From JACCTU01 sp963700495 (GTDB lineage Bacteria > Actinomycetota > Thermoleophilia > Gaiellales > Gaiellaceae), in NCBI GenBank assembly GCA_963700495.1, contig CAVOXT010000001.1, positions 744,001 through 808,000 of the forward strand: a stretch of DNA of 64,000 bases. Direction: 5' to 3'. The position numbers and the translations under genes are program-made. The notes below the pieces were generated by a model that saw only the letters and a program-made list of their open reading frames with translations, did no database searches and was not told where the DNA came from. Of the stretch, positions 57,194 to 64,000 are shown in pieces; the stretch's first letter is position 1; each line of letters opens with the position of its first letter.

Positions 57194-58720
57194 TTGAAGC
57201 TACGCCCGGAAGAGATCACGTCGATCCTCAAGCAGCGGATCGAGCAGTTCGAAGTCCAGACCGATCTCTCCGAGGTCGGCACGGTGCTGCAGGTCGGCGA
57301 CGGGATCGCGCGCGTGCACGGGCTCGAGAACTGCGTCGCGCTCGAGATGCTCGAGCTCGAGCACGGCGTCACCGGCTTCGCGTTCAACCTCGAGGAGGAC
57401 AACGTCGGCGTCGCGCTCGTGGGCGAGTGGGAGCGCATCCGCGAGGGCCAGGCGGTGCGGCGCACCGGGCAGGTCGCGTCCGTTCCGGTCGGCGACGCGC
57501 TGCTCGGCCGAGTGATCGACCCGCTCGGCAACCCGCTCGACGGGCTCGGGCCGATCGAGGGCGCCGAGCGCCGGCCGCTCGAGTTCAAGGCGCCGGGCGT
57601 GGTCGACCGCCAGCCGGTCAAGGAGCCCGTCCAGACCGGCATCAAGGCGATCGACTCGATGATCCCGATCGGCCGCGGCCAGCGCGAGTTGATCATCGGC
57701 GACCGAGGCACCGGCAAGACCGCGCTCGTCGTCGACACGATCCTGAACCAGCAGGCCGGCGACCTGATCTGCATCTACATCGCGATCGGGCAGAAGTCGT
57801 CGACGGTCAAGCAGGTCGTCGAGCGGCTTCGCGAAGAGGGTGCGCTCGAGTACACGATCATCGTCTCGGCCGCAGCGCACGAGGCCGCACCGATCAAGTG
57901 GATGGCTCCCTACGCAGGCACCGCGATGGGCGAGCACTTCTTGTTCCAGGGCAAGCACGCGGCCTGCTTCTACGACGACCTCTCCAAGCACGCCGACGCC
58001 TACCGGCAGCTGTCGCTGCTCCTGCGCCGGCCTCCGGGCCGCGAAGCGTTCCCGGGCGACGTCTTCTATCTGCACTCCAGGCTGCTCGAGCGCTCGTGCA
58101 AGCTGAACGACGAGCTCGGCGGCGGCTCGCTCACCGGAATCCCGATCGTCGAGACGCAGGCCGGCGACGTCGCCGCCTACATCCCGACGAACGTCATCTC
58201 GATCACCGACGGCCAGATCTTCCTCGAGTCGGACCTCTTCTATTCGGGCATCCGCCCGGCGATCAACGTCGGCATCTCGGTCTCGCGCGTGGGCGGCAGC
58301 GCACGGATCAAGGCGATGAACAAGGTGGCCGGCCGGCTCCGCCTCGACCTGTCCCAGTACCGCGAGCTCGAGGCCTTCGCGCAGTTCGGCTCGGAGCTCG
58401 ACGAGGCGACCCGCGCCACGCTGAACCGCGGCGAGAAGCTCGTCGCGACGCTGAACCAGCCGCAGTACCAGCCGTGGCCGGTCGAGGAGCAGGTCGTGGC
58501 GATCTATGCGGGCGTGAACGGCTACCTCGACGAGATCCCGACGTCCCAGGTTCCACGCTTCCAGCAGGAGCTGCGCGACTACCTGCGCGCCGAGGAGTCG
58601 ATCTTCAAGCAGATCCGCGAGAGCGGCGATCTCCCGGACGAGCTCGGGAAGCGGCTCGACGAGGAGATCGAGAAGTTCCAGCAGGGCTTCAGCGTCCACA
58701 CGGAGTCGCTGGTCGCCTAG
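57194..58720 (+). CDS. atpA: ATP synthase F1 subunit alpha
   Basis: A 508-residue non-catalytic nucleotide-binding subunit. Walker A GDRGTGKTA; the alpha-type VDRQPVKEPVQTGIKAIDSMIPIGRGQ; PAINVGISVSRVGGSAR near 360. TTG at 57194 with AAAAGGAG upstream (57178-57185). Fully intact. Confidence 0.96.
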   Translation: MKLRPEEITSILKQRIEQFEVQTDLSEVGTVLQVGDGIARVHGLENCVALEMLELEHGVTGFAFNLEEDNVGVALVGEWERIREGQAVRRTGQVASVPVGDALLGRVIDPLGNPLDGLGPIEGAERRPLEFKAPGVVDRQPVKEPVQTGIKAIDSMIPIGRGQRELIIGDRGTGKTALVVDTILNQQAGDLICIYIAIGQKSSTVKQVVERLREEGALEYTIIVSAAAHEAAPIKWMAPYAGTAMGEHFLFQGKHAACFYDDLSKHADAYRQLSLLLRRPPGREAFPGDVFYLHSRLLERSCKLNDELGGGSLTGIPIVETQAGDVAAYIPTNVISITDGQIFLESDLFYSGIRPAINVGISVSRVGGSARIKAMNKVAGRLRLDLSQYRELEAFAQFGSELDEATRATLNRGEKLVATLNQPQYQPWPVEEQVVAIYAGVNGYLDEIPTSQVPRFQQELRDYLRAEESIFKQIRESGDLPDELGKRLDEEIEKFQQGFSVHTESLVA

Positions 58721-58723
58721 CCG

Positions 58724-59614
58724 ATGGCCACCGTCCAGGAGCTCAAGCGCCGGGTCCGCTCGGTCCAGAACACCCGCAAGATCACGAAGGCGATGGAGCT
58801 CGTCGCGTCGGCCCGCCTGCGCCGCGCGCAGGCGCGGATCGAGGTGATGCGGCCGTATGCAGACCGCATGCTCGAGCTGATGAGCGGGGTCGCGCGCGCG
58901 TCGGTCTCGAGGCAGCGGCTGCCGCTGCTCCAGCGGCGCGAGCCGCAGACGACCGCGATCCTCGCGCTGACGGGCGACCGCGGCCTCGCCGGCGGGTTCA
59001 ACGCGCAGATCGTCCGGCGAGCGGTCGTGGTCGGGCGTCAGCTCGAGAGCGAGGGCCAATCGGTGCGCTGGCTCGCCTCGGGCAGGAAGGGACGCTCGAC
59101 GTTCCGCTTCCGCAACTACGAGCTGCTCGCGGACTGGACCGGCTTCAGCGACCGGCCCGCATACAGCGACGCCCAGGCGATCGCCCACAAGCTCTCCGAC
59201 CTCTACATCGAGGGCGAGGTCGACAGGGTGATCGTGATCTACAACCACTTCGAGTCGCCGCTCGTCCAGACGGTGACCGAGCAGGAGGTGTTGCCCATCC
59301 CGGAGCACCTGCTCGAGACAGACGAGGAGGAGCGCCGCGACGACGCGCTGCGCGGCGACTTCATCTACGAGCCCGAGCCCGAGGAGATCCTCGCGCGCCT
59401 GCTGCCGGTCTACCTCGAGACGGAGCTCTTCCGGGCGCTGCTCGAGTCCGCCGCTTCGGAGCAGGGGGCTCGGATGACGGCGATGCGGAACGCCTCGAAG
59501 AACGCCGGCGAGCTGATCGACGCCTACACGCTGGCCATGAACCGCGCCCGCCAGGCCGAGATCACCCAGGAGATCCTCGAGGTGGTCGCGGGCGCCGACG
59601 CGCTCACGACCTAG
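58724..59614 (+). CDS. atpG: ATP synthase F1 subunit gamma
   Basis: A 296-residue rotor shaft: N-terminal helix TVQELKRRVRSVQNTRKITKAMELVASARLR and the C-terminal helix with MTAMRNASKNAGELIDAYTLAMNRARQAEITQEILEVVAGA. The next genes should be atpD and atpC, but the operon ends here and an unrelated MoxR operon begins after 88 bases. A weak imperfect hairpin (GCACCGGAG/CTCGGTGC, ~59624-59642) lies downstream without a T-tract. Confidence 0.95.
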   Translation: MATVQELKRRVRSVQNTRKITKAMELVASARLRRAQARIEVMRPYADRMLELMSGVARASVSRQRLPLLQRREPQTTAILALTGDRGLAGGFNAQIVRRAVVVGRQLESEGQSVRWLASGRKGRSTFRFRNYELLADWTGFSDRPAYSDAQAIAHKLSDLYIEGEVDRVIVIYNHFESPLVQTVTEQEVLPIPEHLLETDEEERRDDALRGDFIYEPEPEEILARLLPVYLETELFRALLESAASEQGARMTAMRNASKNAGELIDAYTLAMNRARQAEITQEILEVVAGADALTT

Positions 59615-59650
59615 CCCGAAACCCGGCACCGGAGCGCTCGGTGCTACAAC

Positions 59651-59693
59651 ATTCTCGGCCGGGCGGGCGTCTCATAGGCCGCAGCCCGAGAAT
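59651..59693. promoter_or_regulatory. Inverted repeat upstream of the MoxR operon
   Basis: ATTCTCGG (59651-59658) and CCGAGAAT (59686-59693) are perfect 8-bp inverted arms 27 bases apart, nine bases before the ATG at 59703. It could be an operator or an RNA hairpin. Confidence 0.4.
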
Positions 59694-59702
59694 CGAGGCA
59701 CG

Positions 59703-60745
<1,043 letters not shown>

Positions 60746-60749
<4 letters not shown>

Positions 60750-61654
60750 CCTTCCGGCTGATCCCGCAGGGCCGGCTGATCGGCCTCTCGTTCGGCACCA
60801 TGCGAAGCCTTCGCCGCGGCAGCGGGTCCGACGTCGTGGGCTCGCGCCCCTACCGGCCCGGCGACGACGCGCATGCGATCGACTGGGCCGCCTCGGCCCG
60901 GCGCTCGGCCGCTCGACAGACCGACGAGTTCATCATCCGTGAGCGCTACGCGGAAGAGGCACCTCGGGTCGTGCTCGTCTGCGACCGCCGTCCCGCGATG
61001 TCGTTCTACACCGCACCGCTGCCCTGGCTGGACAAGCCGCGGACGATGCAGGCGGCGTCCGACCTGATTCTCCGGAGTACGGTGCTCGCCGGCGGCTTCG
61101 TCGGCTACCTGGACCACGCGGACGGGACGCCGTCCTGGGAGCCGCCCCGCGGCGGGCGCAAGCTGCGCGAGCTGATGGAGGAGCGCATCGCGTCGGCGCC
61201 GTTCTCGGCTCCGGCCGACAGCATCGACCTCGCTCTCTCCCATCTGGCCGAACATCGGACCTCTGTTCCGTCCGGCGCGTTCGTCTTCATCCTCTCCGAC
61301 TTCCTGCCGACGCCGCCCGAGCGGACGTGGACGAGAGCCCTCGAGCGCCGGTGGGACATCGTTCCCGTCGTGATCCAGGATCCGACGTGGGAGCAGAGCT
61401 TTCCGGACGTGGGCGGGATCGCCGTCCCGCTTCGCGACCCGCGGACCGGCGCGGTTTCGCTCGTCCACCTGAGCCGTCGCGAGGCGGCCGCCCGGCGCGC
61501 CGCGAACGAACGACGCAGGGAGCAGCTCCTCGACGGCTTCGTGGCGCTCGGCCTCGATCCGGTCTGCGTCTCGTCGAGCGACGCGGCCGAGATCCTCACG
61601 TCGTTCCTGATCTGGTCGGAGGCGCGCCGGTCGAGACGCGCGGCGCTCGTATGA
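60746..61654 (+). CDS. DUF58 domain protein
   Basis: A 302-residue protein with the DUF58 signature GSDVVGSRPYRPGDDAHAIDWAASARR, followed by a vWA-like region (RVVLVCDRRPAMSF, GAFVFILSDFLPTPP). DUF58 proteins accompany MoxR ATPases and may be their clients. No membrane segment, so it is probably cytoplasmic. GTG at 60746 overlaps the moxR stop. Confidence 0.9.
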
Positions 61655-62578
61655 ACCGGCGGACGGTCGCCGGCCTCGTGCTCGCCGGGATCTTGGTGGT
61701 CGCGGTTCTGGCGGTCGTGCTCTTCACGCGGGACTCGAGCCCGACTGCACGCGGACAACGAGCCGGAGATCGAGACCCGCCTCGCGATCTCGCCGCGCGT
61801 GGTGCTGTTCGGAGACACGGTCACCGCGCGGGTGGGCGTCGCAATCGACCGCACACGCGTCGACCCGGCGTCGCTTCGCATCGCCACCAACTTCGCGCCG
61901 TGGTCGCCGGTCGGCGCGCCGCGAAGCACGAGACGCGACGGCGAGACGACGTCCTACCTGGAGACCACGTATGTGCTCCGGTGCCTCGCTCTCGCCTGCG
62001 TGCCGCGGCGGACCGCCGCGACTCGAGAGTTCGAGCCGGTCGGGATCTCGTACACGAGGCGGGGAGGGGGGCAAGGCTCGCTGTCGGAACGATGGCCCGT
62101 GCTCGTGACGAACTCGCGGATCGTGGTCGACGACCTCGACCGCGACGACGAGCTCGGCGAGCCGTGGCGGGCGGACGTCGTCTCGGTGCCCGCCGCCTCC
62201 TACCGCTCGTCGCCCTCGCTGATCCTGTTCCTGCTTCTTGCCGGAGCGGGAGTGCTCGCGATCGCCGGTGCGGCGCTCGCGTACCGCGCGCTGCCGCGGC
62301 GCCGAACTCCTTTGCCCGCCCCCGTGGTACCGGAACGGGAGCTGACGCCGCTCGAGCGCGCGCTCGCACTCCTTGATGACCACCTACCGGGGGACGAGCG
62401 GCGCCGGACTCTCGAACGTGTCGCCCAGCTGCTCGAGGAGCAGAACGGGGAGCTCGCAGGGGCAGCGCGCACGCTCGCGTGGTCGAACGGGTTGCCTGCG
62501 CCGGAGGAGACGGGCGAGTTCGCCGACCGGGTTCGCTCGGCTGTCGTCGATGGGAGCGCCGATGCGCCGCACGCGTAA
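61651..62578 (+). CDS. Membrane protein of the MoxR/Bat cluster, hypothetical (one-base insertion)
   Basis: ATG at 61651 overlaps the DUF58 stop. An N-terminal membrane helix (VAGLVLAGILVVAVLAVVLFT) is followed by a frame break near 61750; removing one base continues ADNEPEIETRLAISPRVVLFGDTVTARVGV, a beta-rich outer domain with two Cys (LRCLALACVP), then a second helix (SSPSLILFLLLAGAGVLAIAGAALAYRAL) and a cytoplasmic helical tail. About 308 residues corrected. The beta domain resembles the anti-oxidant or BatD-like proteins of Bat operons, but that is weak. Confidence 0.72.
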
Positions 62579-63398
62579 CGTCGCGATCGACAGCCACGAC
62601 CTCTCGGCGCTTCGCGGGGTGGCACGGCGAACGCTCCTGGTGCGGGTCGCGCTCGCAGCGGCTGCCGTCGCGCTGCTCGCCGCGGCTGTGGCGGAAGCAC
62701 GGTCGCTCGACGTCCAGAAGCGGACGATCGTCCCGAGGGGGACGACCGCAGTGGTCGTCCTCGACGTGTCGCTCAGCATCGGCGAGGGCAACTACGTCGA
62801 CGTCCGCAACGCGCTCCGACGTGTGATCGATGCGCAGGCGCCGGTCGGCCTGGTCGTCTTCTCCGACGTCCCGTACGAGCTGCTTCCGCCGGGCACGCCC
62901 GGGAACGAGCTCCGGCCGATCCTCAACGTGCTCGTGCCGCCCCGCCCCGGTGAGCCGGCGAGCCCGTGGACGAGGACCTTCCGTGCAGGTACGCGAATCT
63001 CGGAGGCGCTCGGGCTCGCGGGCGCGATGCTCCGTCGCGAACGCGTCGAGCACGGCTCGATCCTGCTCTTGAGCGACCTGCAGACGGCACCGGACGACAT
63101 CGCCGCCCTGACCCGGACGCTCGAGGATCTGAAGAGCCGTCAGGTCGCTGTGCGCCTGGTCCCGATGGGAGCGCTCAGCGACGGTAGGCTGCTGTTCACC
63201 CGGCTGCTCGGGCAGCAGGCATTTGTCACCCAGGCCGAGCTCGAGGGCGAGCCGGCTCGCCCGCTCCGAACGACGCAGACGGGCGCGCTGCCGGTCGGCC
63301 TGCTCGCGGTGATGGGACTGTTCTTCGTCGCGCTCGCCGCGAACGAGCGCTTCGCGGCGCGGCTCGCTCTGCCCCGGCGCACTGAGGGGATCGCGTGA
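62562..63398 (+). CDS. Membrane-anchored von Willebrand factor A domain protein (BatA/BatB-like)
   Basis: A 278-residue protein: N-terminal helix (LLVRVALAAAAVALLAAAVAEA), vWA domain with MIDAS motif DVSLS in VVVLDVSLSIGEGNY, Thr/Ser in RAGTRISEAL and Asp in LLLSDLQTAPDD, and a C-terminal helix (GALPVGLLAVMGLFFVALAA). The order fits BatA/BatB proteins, clients of MoxR ATPases. ATG at 62562 lies inside the end of the upstream gene; ATG at 62550 is possible. Confidence 0.87.
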   Translation: MRRTRNVAIDSHDLSALRGVARRTLLVRVALAAAAVALLAAAVAEARSLDVQKRTIVPRGTTAVVVLDVSLSIGEGNYVDVRNALRRVIDAQAPVGLVVFSDVPYELLPPGTPGNELRPILNVLVPPRPGEPASPWTRTFRAGTRISEALGLAGAMLRRERVEHGSILLLSDLQTAPDDIAALTRTLEDLKSRQVAVRLVPMGALSDGRLLFTRLLGQQAFVTQAELEGEPARPLRTTQTGALPVGLLAVMGLFFVALAANERFAARLALPRRTEGIA

Positions 63399-64000
63399 GA
63401 CGTGCGGCGACCGTCGCCGGCGCGATCGTGTGCCTGGCGCTGGCAGGTGGTCTGCTCCTGCTCGCGTGCGACGTCGCGCGCGTGCGGGACGCGGTGTCTG
63501 CCGGTGACGTGCGCTTTCGCGTGGCGCCTGAGGAGCGCGACCTCTGGCAGCCCGCAGAGACGATCCCGTTCGGTGCAGCGGACCGCCTGCTCGGCGTCGA
63601 CGACGACGTCGCCTTTCGCCGCGCGCTTCGGTCGCTTCGCCTCGCGGGCATCAGAGAGCCTGTCGTGTCCGATCCGCGTCTCGCGCTTCTCCGAAGCGAC
63701 GCGCGCGCACGGCTCGCGGCCGTCGCCGAACGCGATTCCCATTCGGCCCGCCAGTCACGCGCGATCGGACTGCTCGGCGTGCTCAGCTTCGCGAGCGCGA
63801 TCTCCGAGGCCCAGGCCTCGCAACCGCTGTTCGAGGACGCGATCGCCCGGTTCCGCCGCGCGATCGCGGTGGATCCGACCAACGACGAAGCGAAGCTCAA
63901 CCTCGAGGTAGCGCTCGTCCGCGACGCCGAGGCGGGCGAGAGCGCCGGCGGCGAGCGGCCGCGGCCGGGCGGCGAAGGCGCCGCCGGGGCCGGAGCGACC
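63395..64000 (+). CDS. TPR-like protein of the Bat cluster (partial, runs off the window)
   Basis: GTG at 63395 overlaps the vWA stop (GTGA). The visible 202 codons encode an N-terminal hydrophobic segment (VAGAIVCLALAGGLLLLAC, a possible lipobox), a middle region with HSARQSRAIGLLGVLSF, and a TPR-like helix pair (LFEDAIARFRRAIAVDPTNDEAKLNLEVAL) before a Gly/Glu-rich stretch. It resembles BatC/BatE-type TPR proteins. The 3' end lies outside the window. Confidence 0.8.
   Translation, partial: MRRAATVAGAIVCLALAGGLLLLACDVARVRDAVSAGDVRFRVAPEERDLWQPAETIPFGAADRLLGVDDDVAFRRALRSLRLAGIREPVVSDPRLALLRSDARARLAAVAERDSHSARQSRAIGLLGVLSFASAISEAQASQPLFEDAIARFRRAIAVDPTNDEAKLNLEVALVRDAEAGESAGGERPRPGGEGAAGAGAT

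Noticed and set aside
57200..59629. Minus-strand open frame of ~809 codons across atpA-atpG
   Set aside because: Antisense shadow of two intact ATP synthase genes; composition is low-complexity and no family is recognisable.

Overview
The window is 64 kb of high-GC, densely packed bacterial DNA. Frequent GTG/TTG starts, 4-base stop/start overlaps (ATGA, GTGA), a two-subunit B12 mutase, a BTAD regulator and giant Ig-like surface proteins fit a soil actinobacterium, most likely class Thermoleophilia (Gaiellales/Solirubrobacterales). That placement is an inference from gene content; no rRNA or tRNA gene is present to test it.

Layout. 1-3056 (minus): a trp operon (trpE-trpG-trpD-trpC, the last cut by the window edge) behind a complete attenuator: promoter, a 20-residue leader peptide with three Trp codons, and an intrinsic terminator. 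3072-12219: M42 aminopeptidase, thiolase, PLP decarboxylase, 3-hydroxyacyl-CoA dehydrogenase, REC-HD-GYP protein, lipoprotein, acyl-CoA dehydrogenase, GNAT, cobalamin adenosyltransferase and a TauE/SafE permease, with a ~165-bp near-palindrome after the thiolase gene. 12216-31080 (minus): one ~18.9-kb gene for a ~6,290-residue exported Ig-like repeat protein with FN3, PASTA and receiver-like C-terminal regions. 31298-41512: a degenerate metallopeptidase-like protein, both methylmalonyl-CoA mutase subunits separated by a REP-associated transposase and an MBL hydrolase, enoyl-CoA hydratase, an M23 peptidase, and etfB-etfA-ETF:quinone oxidoreductase. 41642-49322: threonine dehydratase, then housekeeping genes (rpmE, DUF1385, prfA, prmC, tsaC, glyA, upp, wecA/tagO-like). 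49327-54318: a receptor Ser/Thr kinase with a propeller-like sensor, a small membrane-anchored protein, a BTAD-USP regulator and an alpha/beta hydrolase. 54398-59614: an ATP synthase operon (atpZ-atpI-atpB-E-F-H-A-G) that stops before atpD-atpC. 59703-64000: a MoxR/DUF58/vWA/TPR (Bat-type) operon, cut by the window edge.

How it works together. Acyl-CoA dehydrogenase, enoyl-CoA hydratase, hydroxyacyl-CoA dehydrogenase, thiolase, ETF and ETF:quinone oxidoreductase make a near-complete beta-oxidation set feeding electrons to quinone. Methylmalonyl-CoA mutase plus cobalamin adenosyltransferase add the propionyl-CoA branch, and the ATP synthase uses the resulting proton gradient.

Sequence quality. 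At least 17 single-base indels break otherwise intact genes. Twelve lie in the near-identical repeats of the giant gene (21.1-27.0 kb) and five in ordinary genes. I treat these as probable assembly errors and give frame-corrected calls. No CRISPR array, tRNA, rRNA, prophage or integrase was found. No stretch over about 300 bases lacks a gene.
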